From Gossypium raimondii (taxonomy: Eukaryota > Streptophyta > Magnoliopsida > Malvales > Malvaceae), in assembly GCF_025698545.1 (NCBI RefSeq), contig NC_068567.1, positions 59,215,371 through 59,279,370 on the forward strand: a DNA stretch of 64,000 nt, given 5' to 3'. This document shows positions 22,229 to 36,700 of the stretch, piece after piece (position 1 is the stretch's first letter; each line of letters starts with the position of its first letter). The notes below the pieces were generated by a model. That model was not told the DNA's origin, did no database searches, and saw only the letters and a list, made by a program, of their open reading frames with translations. Position numbers and translations under genes: made by a program.

Positions 22229-23419
22229 CAGGAAAGAAGCTAGAGAAGGGTCAAGAAGGGCTGGAGAAGGAGGAAAACAGTTTATGATTCGCTGTTTCGC
22301 GGTGTATCTTTATTGATTTACTGGCGTCTTAATCTGCCGTTCCTTGGGGAGCAAGAAATTTTATGATAAGCTCAGATTTGAAGAGGTTCAAATATGATGT
22401 GACTTTTGCACTACCAAATTGTTACCCCGCGAATATCGCTGGAGTGTGGCGGCTACATTAGGATCTTAATTCTCTACGGGTGAAAACATAGTTATTTATT
22501 GAAGATATTTTATTATTAATAATCAACGGCTATAATTGGAATCCTACAAATCCGAAGGATGAGATCTAATCAAATTTGTATTCTTTATTTAATTTATTAA
22601 ATGCTTCATAGTAGCTCACGTTTATTATACCCTTGATTTTTCTCAAAATTTACGTCCCTGCCACTAGATTTTCCTATCTTATGGGAATTTAATTTAGTAC
22701 AATTATTACGGCCACGAGTCTCTAGCCGCTTGTACTGTTGACGTCGCGGCTCAGCATTTTAGTGAAACGTGTCAGATTAATAAGCAGATATTTGAAAATT
22801 ATGTCAACCCGACCTGACGTTTGCTGTCCAGAAAAATAATTGTTAAAAAAAGCTTCATAACTTTTATGGGTTAATATCATGGTTAACCCCTGAATCTTAT
22901 TGAAATGTGTAATATGATACTTACAAATTGCAATTTAGTGCCTGCACTATAACGACAAAGTTATTTTCACGCATGATGCATTTTGTTCAATATCGCTGGA
23001 GTGTGGCGGCTATACATTGCATATAAAAAAGAAACTTTGTAATTATATATATATATATATGTTTATAATTGCATAATGAGGCTAAATGATTTTTTAAAAA
23101 GTAATAATATTCTAAAAATATATTATTTTAATTCGCAGACATTAAAGCACAAATAATGATAGAAAGTAAGGACAAAATGAACGTTTTTATAATTCACGAA
23201 TAATGAGGAAAAGTAAGAACAAAATAAACAAAGAATAATGTAATTATAATTCACATATTACAACAAATAATTTCATCTTTAATAGACATAAATTATTCAA
23301 CTAAAAAATTATTCCTATTCCACCCCAACCAAGTAAAACACAAGAAAGAATATTCAATGTGACTAAACTACGTACAATCATTATCACCGACTGTGAAGCG
23401 AGAGTGGCATGTCACTTAA

Positions 23420-23620
23420 AATAGAAAATTTTTCATTTAAATTTTTTTATAATTTATAAAATTTTAAATTAGTGATGATAAAATTATACTTTGGCCTCCC
23501 AAAAATGATCAAAATTTAATTTAATCCTTTAAAAATTATAAAGATATAGACTATTAAAATAGTGAAATTGTATTTTTACTGTCGTAAAAATATACAATTT
23601 AATTCCGCTACTGATTATCA
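23420..23620 (+). repeat. Dispersed repeat, copy A
   Basis: Shares an extended colinear match with 29,960-30,150, recognisable by 'ataaaattata.tttggcc', 'aatttaatccttt', 'attataaagatata' and 'atatacaatttaatt'. Both copies lie in the same orientation and are diverged. No terminal structure is visible. Confidence 0.65.
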
Positions 23621-26397
23621 CTGAGCAAAATACGATTCTTTCATCACAGCTACTTTTTGAATAGGTAAACAACCGGTTATAAAATGTGTTTCATTCCTAT
23701 GAATAATGATTGAACCCTCAATCACATGATTAAAGAATGAGTCTAACCAACCCATCACATCTTATGGTTATAATTGTTTATTGTTAGTGTTGGATTTTAC
23801 TCATCAATCTAGATATCATACCACCCCAATATAACATCAAAGTACTTGTAGGGTAGAACCTTGGCTAATCTCGTTGCTAGTCTACTCGCATATGAATCTT
23901 TATTCTCACTTCTCTTTTAAGTACATCCAAATATAAGTACTCTATTCACGGTCTTGATTTTGAAATTTTAAATTAGGCTTTTAAGTGTCTATACTCTTCG
24001 TACATTTGAAATTTAGATTTTTCTACTTTTATTAACAAGAATTTAGTCATTGCCTTTCAAATTTCAAATCTCAAGTTTAATTGTTAACTTCGACTAACTT
24101 TTTTGTTAAATTCACTAGTGTGATATTTTGAAATTTTAAAAAAAATACTCATTTGGTAGTCATATAATAAAAATGAGTACTGTAATGAACCTAAATTTAC
24201 TAAAAGAATGTTAGTGATAAGGAGGATTAAATTTTAAATTTACAAAAAAAGGGATCTAGAGCATATTTTTCCATATTGAAAACATGGCTTTTTAAAGTTT
24301 TGGCATATTGCTAGAAAAAACAAGTTTGATTTGGGATTTGAACATCAAAAATCTATTGTGATTTAGGAATTCAGGTTCCAAAAACATAATTTGATTTGGG
24401 AATAAAATATGCTAATTGGAGTTCCAAAACCTAAATTAGGGTTTATAATCCCTAGTTTTTTAGTTAAATTATTATCCAAATTGGGTGCAAATAAGTATAT
24501 TTGGATCGATTTGGGCCTTTGGGGCTTTGAAAAAAAAAGGAAAGAACTGTTTTGGGTTACAATCTTACTATTGGATTTCGATTTGGGTCATTCATATATG
24601 AAATTGTTTTAGGGATTTACTACTATTTTTTTTTCAATTACTAGAGTTTCAAGCGACTAAGAATATCTTTGGAATTTTACGTTTACTGCTACTGATTTCC
24701 GATTACCAGGGCTTTAGATGATTGAAAATAGATTATGCTTAAATTTGGTATTTAATCACCTCATTTTAATTCATAAAGTAACTTAGTCTTTATAATTTTA
24801 TAATGTTATTATTAAGTACTCCAAATAATTAATATCATTAATTTTTAATTAAAATGACATGATTTTAATAATTTGAATACCACAAGGGTTTTAGTGACGG
24901 ATACATGGCTTTTGTTTCTTTTAGATTTTCCTTGCTTTTTTTTTTGTATAAAACAATGATCAAACTTCAGTTTTAGCCCTTATACTATGTTGAAACTTGG
25001 TATTTATTCTATATACTTTTTTTACATAAATTGATCTTTCTAATTTTATAATGTCATTAGTTAGTTTGAATATTTAATATTGTTAACTATTTCAATCAAA
25101 ATGTTGACGTGAGTTTTCCTTAGGAATATATTCCATTAAAATATATTTTATCAAGACAAGTTCGAATGAATCTTTTAAGAAAAAATCTATATAACCCATC
25201 ACGAAACATGGGAGTCATACTATTTCCAAAATTAGAAATTCTTTTTGAAAATTTGAATTTGTTAATAATTTATTTGAAATGTTGTTGGAATTTAAAAGTA
25301 AAATGTTATTATTAATCTATTGTGAAGAAAATATGAAAAGGTCTTCTAGAAATGTTTTTTTTTTTACAAATTTTTCACAAACTAAGCTTTCAGTTTTTCC
25401 AAATCCATTTAATTCAAACACAATTGGTTGATAGCGCGTGCAAATATATAAATAAAGTCATTTTCATTATTAACAACACTTTTAGGCTGGTTTTAAATTT
25501 AATTAGTGAAATAGGTCATTATTAGAAGATAGAAAGTAAAAGCGCGTCTAATTGGACGAGCTTTTTAGAAAAGACATCCAGTTAGGCACGCTTTCTTGGC
25601 ACCTATGTAGAAAACTCGCTCAACTGGACGCGCTTTTCATTTCTCTCTCCTAAAATCGACATATTTCTTTAATTAATTTTAAAATCGGCCTAAAGGCCTA
25701 ATTAATTAAAAAAACTATCTTTAGGCCTAATTTAGCCTTAACTATGGGCATAATAACCTTTAATATTTATATTTTTTATTAATTTGATCTTTATTCTTTT
25801 TAAGTTAAATTATACTCTCTACCTCTTAAAAAGAGTCAATTTCACTATCAATTTTTCATAAAGAGTTGAATTGTTGTGTTTTAATAGAAATATTGATTAA
25901 AATGCTAAATTTTCAAACATGACAACTTATAATGCAGTCTATGAGTATTTCATACTATCTTTTTAGTTTTTATGAATTTTTATATTTTTTGAATATTTTT
26001 ACAATTATTAAATTATTTGTTGATATATAAGATAAATAATATCATGTCAGCATGAATTACACATGGATTATCATACAGGTTGTCAACCCAATATCATTAA
26101 AAAATTAATAATTTAGTCCCGTTAAAAATAAATTGACTCCTTCTAAAAGATTAATAAATAAATTTAACCCAAAAACTAAGGACCAAATTGTTGAAAAATA
26201 TAAATATTTAAAACTAAAATCATGAAATTTTTCATAAATTACTCATTAGGGTATTCTATAAATTAACTTTATTAATGATTTTTTAGAGAAAAGAACTTTT
26301 GCGATGATTGACTAATGACAGTTTCAAATTGCACTTTTTTTCTAATTTGAAAATTTTTAGGGCATTTTTCATTTTAAAGGATTTTGGACCATTTGGT

Positions 26398-26562
26398 GTC
26401 ATTAGTCAAAAATAAAAATTTATTAAATATTATTATTAACCGACCAACTAAATAAAAATTAAAAGTCAACACAATTGTATGTCATTAGTCAAAATTAAAA
26501 CTTTATTAAAATTTATTATCAATCCACCAACTAAATAAAATTAGAATTCAACACAATTGTAT
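26398..26562 (+). repeat. Tandem duplication of an 83-bp unit
   Basis: Two adjacent diverged copies, 26,398-26,480 and 26,481-26,562, both starting 'gtcattagtcaaaa' and ending 'caacacaattgtat'. It is AT-rich and non-coding. Confidence 0.8.
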
Positions 26563-29422
26563 TTAGGGTAAATTACACTACATCTCATTCAATTCTGTTT
26601 TAAGTTTTTTGAACCAGACAAACATTCGTATTTACAATTGAATGAATTAAACTAAAACAGTCGATTGAGTCTTAGCTCTATCGGTATGAGTATTATTGTC
26701 AATGCAAGAGTACGACTGTTTAAGTGCATTGAAATGCATTACCTTTCTATTTATGGGTTGAGGAGGTATTATGAATAGTTCTAAGCATTATCTATAAAAA
26801 TAAATATAATCAAAATATATAATACATGAATCACTTAATTTTGAGTAACATAAAATTAGCCTCAAACAATCATCCTGGTATAGTTGTTCAGGCTTTATGT
26901 TAATTTGGCAAAATTGCATTCATTTTATAAAAATGTAGGTGTAGTTTCAATTTTTTTCCATTGGTCGTGGATATCGGGAATGAAAAATCACTACATTTCG
27001 AAGAATAAGGGTATGTTTATTATTGAGGTTGAAAATCATGATTTCAATATTTTAATAATTAAATATTTAAATTTATTAATATAATTATACTTGTTATTCA
27101 TATAAAATTTAAAATCGATCCGATATCTCTATCATTTTGATCTAAAATACTCTATATATCAATATATATTCAATTATTGAAATTTCTTTTACATAAAACA
27201 ACTAGTTAGAAGTTTTAAATTTATTAAATTTGATGTGTATGATTTATATGAATAGAGCATAAAATGTAATGATTGGATTCTTAAAATATTAATCATATAA
27301 AATTATAGAAATGTATAAAACTACTTTAATTTTTACATCGTGTAAGTGAATTCCTCCTTTTATTTTAATATTTTAATAGATGAAATTCATCAGAAATACT
27401 ACTACTATGTACTCTTTCGTCTTTTTCAACCCCACATGTCTCTGAATCAATTTATTACAAATAAATGATATTTTTTAAGTTGTATTTAAAGTAGGTTTCA
27501 TTTTTAAATTAAGTTTAAACAACAAATGATTTTAATTAATAAATACAATAAAGTAAATATTATTAATTTATATTTGTTTTGTTAACAACCAAATATATTA
27601 TTTACCATATTTTATCTAGGAATAAAATAATGGTGTAATTTCTGGTCAAAAATAATTTATTATACCTTTATTTCATTTTAATAATATTAAAAATTAATAT
27701 AATAAAAATATCTTAAAATTTATTTAATTGAAATTGAGGTGGGCCAAAGGCAAAAATTAATCAATAAATGTTTAGTATACTTCACTTTTAATTTTTATAT
27801 TTACTTTAATTAAATCAATCAAATTTACAATTTTAATTATTTGATATATATACTCACTTTTAATTCAGTTTCATATTTACTTTAATTAAATTTTCATGCC
27901 TTGTGTTTAAAATTTTCTTTATAATTTTATGTGTTAAATATAAAGTCGATTTTAAATAAATTATCTCTTTGTTTTAAGATTTTACATAATTGAATTAACT
28001 TTACGATATTAAAATTAATAAATATTAAATTTTCAAGTTTAAAATATATATTTTAAAAAAGATGCATATTAATAACATTTTTAAATTAAAATTATATTTT
28101 TAAACATAATAAGAGTTAATTACATTTATTAATCAAAGTAGGGTAAAGAAAATATAAAATTACAAAAAAATCAAATAGTAATAATTTTAAAATTAAATAA
28201 CATTAATATAACCTATTTTTAGCCAAATATTTCAAAAATATTTTTTAATTATATTAATTTTGTAATTTGTTGATGATCTTTTAAGAAATTCATTGAAATT
28301 TTAAACAAAAACTATAAAAAAACTATAAATTTAATATACACAATCAACTAAGGTATCATGTGAGAATACAAATTAATTAAAGACTAAATTAACATAATAT
28401 ATTATTATACCAAATAAAAGATTACCAAACATTTTTTCCTATACCAACTTAACAAAAATGGATAAAAGACAAACTTGAAAATGCGAGTCATCATTTTATC
28501 TTTTATATATATATAATTTAAGTGATTAAAATTAAAATCGGTGCTTGAATGACAATAGAATCACTGTCTTTTATTTATATTCAATAAAAGATAGGAGAGT
28601 AAAAATAGTAATTAATTTTTCAAAATTTGAATAATATTAAAAAATATAATATCACATTTTGTACTTGTATTTTTTAAATGTTTAATGTGGTACTTGTATT
28701 TTGCAAATGTCTAATATGAAAATTGAATTGTTAATATGAGTTTTATTATGGTGTTTGTACTTTCATAAAATGTTCAATGTGATACGAACTATCAATATGT
28801 ATTTTATTATGGTAATGGTGTTATATAGTTTGTGAATGTTCTTTTCCAAATCATCAAGTCTACGTGAATAATATAACGCTATGTGAAATAACAAATTTTA
28901 TTAATTTTAAATAATATTTTTAATCTTTATAAAATTTGAAAGTTAGCAACTAAGAACAATTAATCACAATGTTAATATTTTTCATCAATTGAACATATTT
29001 TTATTAGTATAATAACAAATTTAACCATTGATGTTTATATATTTTGTGTACATGTTGACAGGATGTGTAAATATTTCAATTAAATTTGTTAAATCAATAT
29101 TAAATTAATAGAATCAGAAATTTTATGGGCTAAATTTATAAATCAAGACCAATTTGACAAAATGAGTAAACTTTGAAAACTAAATTTGTTATTGTATCAA
29201 TAAAAAACATGTATAAATTGTCGAAAAATATTAATGTTATGATTGATTGTCATAGTTGATCACTTTTGAAATTGATAATGATTAAATTACTCTAATTTAT
29301 TTGAGAGTGACTAATTTACTCAACATCGAAATTGAGAATAACAAAAAAAAAAGTCTTTTTATTTTAAAAATCACATTATTTATGGCTTTCCTATATTTTA
29401 AAACATTTAAGAGAGGGATTTT

Positions 29423-29712
29423 TAACCCAAATTGGTACTTTTTCAGGTAGTTGACTACCAAAATTAAAATACGATAACATGACAATGATGACCAATAGCA
29501 TGAGGTACGTGGTAGCTTCACATTTTGACATATGGTAAAAAATAAAAAATTATAATTTATTATTTATTTGACATATGTCAAAATATGAGGTTGTCACATG
29601 AAACCATGTTATTAGTCGTTAGTGCCATGTCAGCGTATTTTAATAGTGTTAGTCAGGTATCTACAAAAAGTATCATACTTACGATTTTCAAGTTTAAATA
29701 CCAATTGGGTAA
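29423..29712. mobile_element. Hairpin-forming MITE-like inverted repeat
   Basis: A stretch of about 290 bp whose left arm, starting 'ttaacccaaattggtac', is inversely repeated by the right arm ending 'ataccaattgggtaaa'. Matching inner blocks include 'attttgacatatg' facing 'catatgtcaaaat' around an AT core near 29,540-29,570. The arms are diverged and no target duplication could be fixed, so the superfamily is not assigned. Confidence 0.6.
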
Positions 29713-29939
29713 AAAAAAAAAAGTTTAGGTGTCAAGTAAGTATAAGTTGTCAAGTTCAGGTACCTTTATATATATTAACTTTTCTCTAACAAAAATACAT
29801 TATCGAAGAAAAATTATTCCCTTTGGATTATTGCACTATTTGGGCATTGAATTTGACAAGTGTTCTCACGATAGAGTTTGAACTCTTTTTCCAGATTAAG
29901 CTAGTCATTGAACTTGACAATTATTAGGACATGAAGAGG

Positions 29940-30180
29940 GGCCTTGGTCTCCCCTAAAATGAATTTTTTTTCATTTAGGTCCTTTTAAAATTTATAAAAA
30001 TCTAAATTAGTAAGGATAAAATTATATTTTGGCCCTCTTAAAAATGATAAAAAATCAATTTAATCCTTTAAAATTATAAAGATATAAATATTAAAATGGT
30101 GAAATTACATTTTTACTATCATAAACATATACAATTTAATTTTGACCTCAACTAATAAAAATTTCTAGCTTCACCCTTGG
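29940..30180 (+). repeat. Dispersed repeat, copy B
   Basis: The better preserved relative of 23,420-23,620. It ends near 'ttctagcttcacccttgg', a phrase that looks like the end of a recurrent plant repeat. It is non-coding. Confidence 0.6.
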
Positions 30181-30748
30181 ACATGAACTTTTTTCTATCC
30201 ATGTTAATTTTTAAACTTAACAATTATTCCGTATTGAGGCTTGAAATATTTTTGTCCAAGTTTTTTTTGTCAAAAAAGAAGAAGAAGGAATAATTGGGAA
30301 AAATAAGTTTCAAGGACTAACCCATTTGTTTTACTTCGCCTAACTTTCCTTCCTTTTGAACCAATCATAACATGCTTTTAGAAAAAAAAAGGAGTAAAAC
30401 CGAAAAAGAAGTGAAGTAAAAGCGGTACTAAAAAGAGTAGTTTCAGATCCGCCGCTAAGAATTTGAACACCGCCACATGTCGCCCATTAATTGGTAAACA
30501 TTAACTTCCTACTATTCAACAACCTGAACCTTCCTTGGTCTTTCGACTTTCACACAGGAAAATCCTTTTCACATTTTCCTTATTCAGAAAAGTCTTCTCA
30601 GCTCCCAGGAATAAAAAGGGAAAAGAAAAATATTAACAGTCAAAATAGAAGAAATTATCTCATCTCAGCTTTCGTGTATCCTTTGCTTATCTCCAAAATC
30701 AAACAATAAATTCAAATAATTCAAATCCATCAATCTTTTCGTCTTCTC

Positions 30749-33700
30749 ATGGCGGATCAAGCCTCGTATAGTTTGGCTCCCAGATTAGGTCAGCTTTCTG
30801 TCGGTCTTTTTCATCAAAATTTTTTTTAATTTGATATATTCTTATTTAGATTTGCTTACACTTTTAACGCGTTTTTAATCTGAATTTGCGTGTCTACTAT
30901 TGATTATTATTTTTATATTGATACCTGGGATAATTGTGTTTGTTTTAGTGGGAATTTACGGGGATTTTTCTTGAGAAAATAGAGTTAGGTCCAAGGTATA
31001 TGGATTGATTCTATAAGTGAGACTCTGTGGGAGGAATTGATGAATTGATAGAATTTAAGAACTCAAATTGTTTGCTAAAATTCCATTAATTAGGGTTTGA
31101 TTGTCCAATGATTTAATGAACAGTGATTTTAGCTTTCTTTTGCCTGCTTAGTGGACTGGAAAGTAGCTATAAAGTTGTTTTGAAGTAAGATCACTTTGTA
31201 TAAACTTTAAAGACATTGAAGAGATAAATAATACTAAACAGTTCTTTCAAATAGGCATAATGAATACGATAATGTGGCAGCGGTAATCATTTCTGATATA
31301 TATCAATTGGAAGTGCAATTTGATGCTTGATAATCTGCTATAAAAGCAGAAAATTAAGTTTGCGTCGTAGGTGCATGATTTGAGTTGGATAATTCTTTTC
31401 ATTCATTATCAGACCTCAAGTTTTTTAAGCGAAATATGGGTCACAAAATGAATGATGGCATCAATGAAGCTTTTTGCTAAAATAGCCCCCCCTCTCTTCC
31501 AGACACGTGTGAACTCTGGACTAATGAATTGATTTTGCTTTTTATGTTTTCTAGATTCAGGGTTTTATTACTCCATTTTCACATGTTTGCTTGTGGCAAT
31601 ATGTATTCTATTAATTATATCTTTTTCCTGATTGCAGATATTGACCATATATTACTGGAAGCCCAGCATAGATGGTTGCGACCTGCTGAGATCTGTGAAA
31701 TTCTTCGTAATTATCAAAAGTTTCATATTTCATCAGAGCCTCCTACCGGACCCCCAAGTATGATTGTTGAAAAACATTTCAGAGTTGGATAAAATTTATG
31801 ACAGTGTTTTCTTTAATGTGGACAGACATAGTTATCATGATCACCAAGCACTTGATAAAAAGCATGTAGATATAATTCTTTTGGAAGTAGATTAATCTCG
31901 TTCTGTTGTTATATATTACATTCCTAAAAAATTGCTTAATTTAATCATTAAGTTGAACGAGTGCTTTAAGTAAAACATGCAAATTGGTCTTATGGTTGTG
32001 AAAGATTATTTTATTAAGTTATTGTTGATTTTATGGTTAGAAAACCAAGTGGATTGATGTGAACTTTAAACCTGCCAGGTGGTTCACTTTTTCTTTTTGA
32101 TCGGAAGGTTTTAAGATACTTTAGGAAGGATGGGCATAATTGGAGGAAGAAGAAGGATGGAAAGACTGTGAAGGAAGCTCATGAGAAGCTGAAGGTAAGC
32201 AATGCATCTATAGAAGATGAAGTTTTTATCTTCTTGTAATATAATTTTACCAATTCAGAAGTCTTTATTTAGTGACTCATACTCCTAGATTGGAAAATTT
32301 GCCTAAGAGTAACTTCCTTTAAGCAATTTTTAGGTTGGAAGCATTGATGTGTTGCACTGCTACTACGCCCATGGAGAAGAGAATGAAAACTTTCAAAGGC
32401 GCAGCTATTGGATGCTTGAACAGTATGGATTGATATGTATACGTATCTTTTTTGCTTTTGCAATTAGTTATAGGCATTCCAGGACGTCATGCTTACCTAA
32501 AATTAATTACTTTTATATTTTACTCTGAAACTGTTTGCTAATGCCGGAATGCTTAGTAAGGTACCTTTATGCATTCCAGCAATGAGGGTGTAAAGTAGTG
32601 TTTCAGATAACAGTGTTCAAATATTTGTTTATGGTTTTGCCTCATGGACCATATAATACATGTGTGCTTCTTAAGAGGCCTCTACTGGTTGGTAACAGTA
32701 GGAGCTTGTGAAGTATAGTTATGGCATGATCCATTTTCTTTAGAGTTTCAGTTACGAGAGTACATCATCTTCTCTTACATAGACTTGTAAAGCAAGTTGA
32801 GAACTTTTAGGGTTGCACGTTGAGCATTTTTAGGGCTGAAAAGTTTATATCCAGTAATTTGCAAATAATGTAACAATACTATGTGTTCTGTAAGCTTCAT
32901 GGGTCTATGACATCATTTGAGATCTGCTTTGTTGAAAATTTCATGTTTCTGGTTTTGTGAAGTATTTTGTAATTATATACTTAATTTCTTGTTTATAAGC
33001 TTTGTTAATTTTGGTTTGAATGATTTTGTTAATATTGTAGGGATTTGACGCATATAGTTTTTGTGCACTACTTGGAAGTCAAGGTACTGCTCACTTCTTT
33101 AAATCCCTAATTTTTATTTTATTTTAAGAAAGGCTTGACGATTGATTGTTTGGAAGAATTATTGTACTGTAACATACGGTCTCTAATATGCAGTATTCTT
33201 ACCCAACAACTTTATATAAGAAATGAACAAAGAACATTGGTTGGTACGTCCTTTGTTTTTTTGTTGGAACTTTAAGAAATTTAAGAGATGCAATCAGCAC
33301 GGATAAGGACTCGGGTGGACTAGTTTCTTTGGCACCCTAAATCCATGTCTGGTAGTTCATTAATAAATTAAGAACTATTGCTTGACTGGTTTAAGGGGAG
33401 GGCAGGGATTGTGGGGGATATTTGTGAGGGGAGGGCAGTTACGGTTGAACTCGATAGATATTGCGTTGTTCCTTGTTTTATTGTGCTCAAGACTAAAATT
33501 TTCAATTTACTATTGCTGTCATAAGTATCCATGTTAATCGATTGAATATTCAGAAACTAATGATTTTAAATTTAATTTTAATTTTTAAACTATTCTATTT
33601 CCTGCCTAGGTTATTGATTATTTGACAGTTCGACTTTGACTAGGCCACCATTTAGGTTTTTTGAATTGTTAATTACTCCACATGTTAAATTTTTTCTTAT

Positions 33701-36700
33701 TTCAGACCATGTTGTTTTCTTTTCCTTTCAGGGTAGGACAATTGGAGGCATAAGTCATGTATCAAATTCACAAACAAGCAGTCCTTCAACTTCTAGCTAC
33801 CCTGATAGTCATACGAAAGCACCTTCTGGAAATGCGGATTCGGCAAGCCCTACCAGCACTTTAACATCCTTATGTGAAGATGCTGATTCTGGTATTTTTT
33901 TTCCCTTTGTTTTTTGTTCAAATTCATATACAAATGCCATTATAGTGTAATTGTGGTCAAGTTACTTTTTTCTTCTCCTTCATTGTGCATACAACTTTTG
34001 AATGTAACTTATATGAGATTCAATACAGAAGATAGTCACCAAGCAAGTTCTAGATTCTGTACATTGCCCCAACAAGGAAATGCTTCTGTGATGGACAAGA
34101 TAGATTCTGGTTTCTTGAACCATTTTTCTCCGCATCAGTATCCAGGTAAGCATTATCTTACGATTTTGTTTTCATCAACAGCTTCTGTTAATATCTTTTT
34201 GCTTTATGCTTTGCATGATTTTGCATTTGAACCATATGGAAACCTGAAACTGTTACAATAAGATCATAAAGGTTGGTCGTCAATTCCTGGAGTAAATGAA
34301 GTTTCACATCTTCATGGAGATAGACCTAGGGATATTGATTATGGAACTTGCATGACTGAAGCTCGAAAAACACCTGATTTGCCATCTTGGGAACAAGACT
34401 TGGGGCAATATTTGCCTGTATGTGCTGCTGCATCTTCTCATACTTCAGCGACTTCCACTCAACCTGATACTATGAGTATCAGCCTGCAACAACAAAACAT
34501 GATGAAAGGAAAGTTATTAACTGTCAAGAGTGCTAGCGCAGAGTTTGGGAATCCTCTGTCAACAGAATCAAATTGGCAGGTATTCATGGTCACTGCATTT
34601 TGTGGCTTAGTTATAAATCATTTAGTTTGCATCTCATGGTCAAGCTTCTGAGATTGAGACATGAAAACTGATATTTACACTTATACAATTGTCTTGTCTG
34701 TAATTGAGTTTTTTTTATTTAAATTTTTATGACGTATCATATAATGTAGAATTTTGTGAATCTTTTAATGTTTTAGTGTGGTTTCTTGACCTCATTAGTA
34801 ATGCAAAATATTTTATATAGTGCTTTAATGCTAGAAGGTAGTATTATTTTTGCTTTCCATACTGTCCATCCTTGCATACAGTATGGAATGGTGTCATAAG
34901 TTGATCAAAAGACGGTTAAGGTGAACTGTCAGGTTTCAGTTTTTTTCAGTGGCTTATGTAATGCCCAAAGGATTTGTACTTTTTATCTTCAAATCTATCT
35001 GAATCTTTTCTCAAATCCATTCTCATATATAGATCTTCTAACTCCAGTGCTTATTTCAGATTCCTTCAGCTGACAATGCATTGGAGTTGCCCAAATGGTT
35101 GATGGATTCATCATCAAATTTCGAATTGCCATATGATACTAGGTTTTTTGAGCAAAAGACTCATGATTTTCAGTTACCGAATGCTCTTGAGGAAATTACT
35201 AGTCATGATGTTCTAAAAGATGATGATTCTGATTCTGTCACGAAAACATATCCTGAGAATGATATATATTTGGACGGAAACGTCAACTATGCTTTCTCTC
35301 TGAAAAAATCATTACTTAATGGAGAAGAAAACTTGAAGAAAGTTGACAGTTTTTCACGATGGATTACTAAAGAACTTGGAGAAGTAGATGATCTGCAGAT
35401 GCAGTCCTCATCTGGTCTTGCCTGGAGCACTGTTGAGTGTGGAAATGTATCGGATGATGCCTCTTTGAGCCCCTCTCTCTCCCAAGACCAACTTTTCAGC
35501 ATAGTTGATTTTTCACCAAAGTGGGCTTACATAGACCTAGAAACTGAGGTATTAAAGTTTTTGTGCTTCTGAAGTTAAGTTTCTGCAGCAACTAGAAGGA
35601 TGAAGATTTAATTATATACTTGCTTATTCACTTAACTCTGCTTGGTATGAAGGATGGAAAATTTGTTAATCCAATGGTTAAGCTAGAAAGTAGGAACGTG
35701 GATATGAATGTTAACCATTAGATTAACCAATTCTTCATCTTTGCTCATTTCCATCCTCCTTGCCAAGCAAAGCCATAGCCTTTTCTATCTCCAGCTTTCT
35801 TGTGGAAAAGAGATAACTGTCATGCTTTATTGTTCCTTTTTTGCTTTTATCTTATTGATGTTATATGTGTCACTGCACATTTTCCTCTCCCCCCTGCTGT
35901 ATGTGTTGCTCAAGTTCATGTAACCACTCCTCCCCCCTTTAGATGTCTATCTGGTTTTCACTTTCTTGTGATGTCTTCTTATTTGATAGATGCCAAGTTA
36001 GTAAAAGTGGGTTTCCCCCTTCTCATTTTCTGTTTCATGAAACAGGTGTTGATAATTGGAACATTTTTGAAGAGTCAAGAGGAAGTAGCAAAATATAACT
36101 GGTCATGCATGTTTGGTGAAGTGGAGGTTCCGGCTGAGGTTATTGCTGATGGCATTCTTTCCTGTTATGCTCCACCTCACAATGTTGGGCAAGTCCCATT
36201 TTATGTCACATGTTCCAACAGGGTAGCTTGTAGTGAAGTCCGAGAATTTGACTATCGAGCTGGGGTCACTAAAGACATAAATGTTTTTGATATATATGGT
36301 CTTACTTCAAGAGAAATGCTGCTGCGACTTAAAACACTACTTTCTCTGAAATCTTTCAGTCCTTGTAATCATCATTGTCAAGGTGTTGTGGAGAAACGAG
36401 AATTAATTGCTAAAATTATATCAATGAAAGAGGAAGAGGAATGTCACCAGTTTGTAGACCCCTCATCTGACCAGGATTTGTCTGAATATGAAGAAAAGGA
36501 GCGCCTACTTCAGAGATTGATGAAAGAGAAGCTATACTCATGGCTTCTTCACAAAATAGTGGAAGATGGTAAAGGGCCGAATATAGTAGATGAGAAGGGG
36601 CAAGGTGTGCTACACTTAGCAGCTGCACTTGGTTATGATTGGGCAATAAATCCTACTGTTTCTGCTGGAGTGAGCATAAACTTTCGTGATGTGAATGGAT

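Larger units (their letters stand above)
22230..30748. other. 8.5-kb gene-free AT-rich region
   Basis: No coding region is supported; the few ORFs of 60-74 codons are AT-driven and carry no motif. The stretch is built of old repeats: a duplicated 24-bp GC-richer word (22,433 and 22,991), a TA microsatellite near 23,045-23,060, related repeat copies at about 23,420-23,620 and 29,940-30,180, the dispersed AT-rich family near 24,000-24,255, an 83-bp tandem pair (26,398-26,562), and a 290-bp inverted repeat (29,423-29,712). The right end (about 30,600-30,748) should hold the CAMTA promoter and leader, but no clear core element could be chosen. Confidence 0.6.

Noticed and set aside
24409-24612. 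67-codon ORF in the gene-free region
   Set aside because: Low-complexity, AT-driven residues, no splice context and no recognisable motif.
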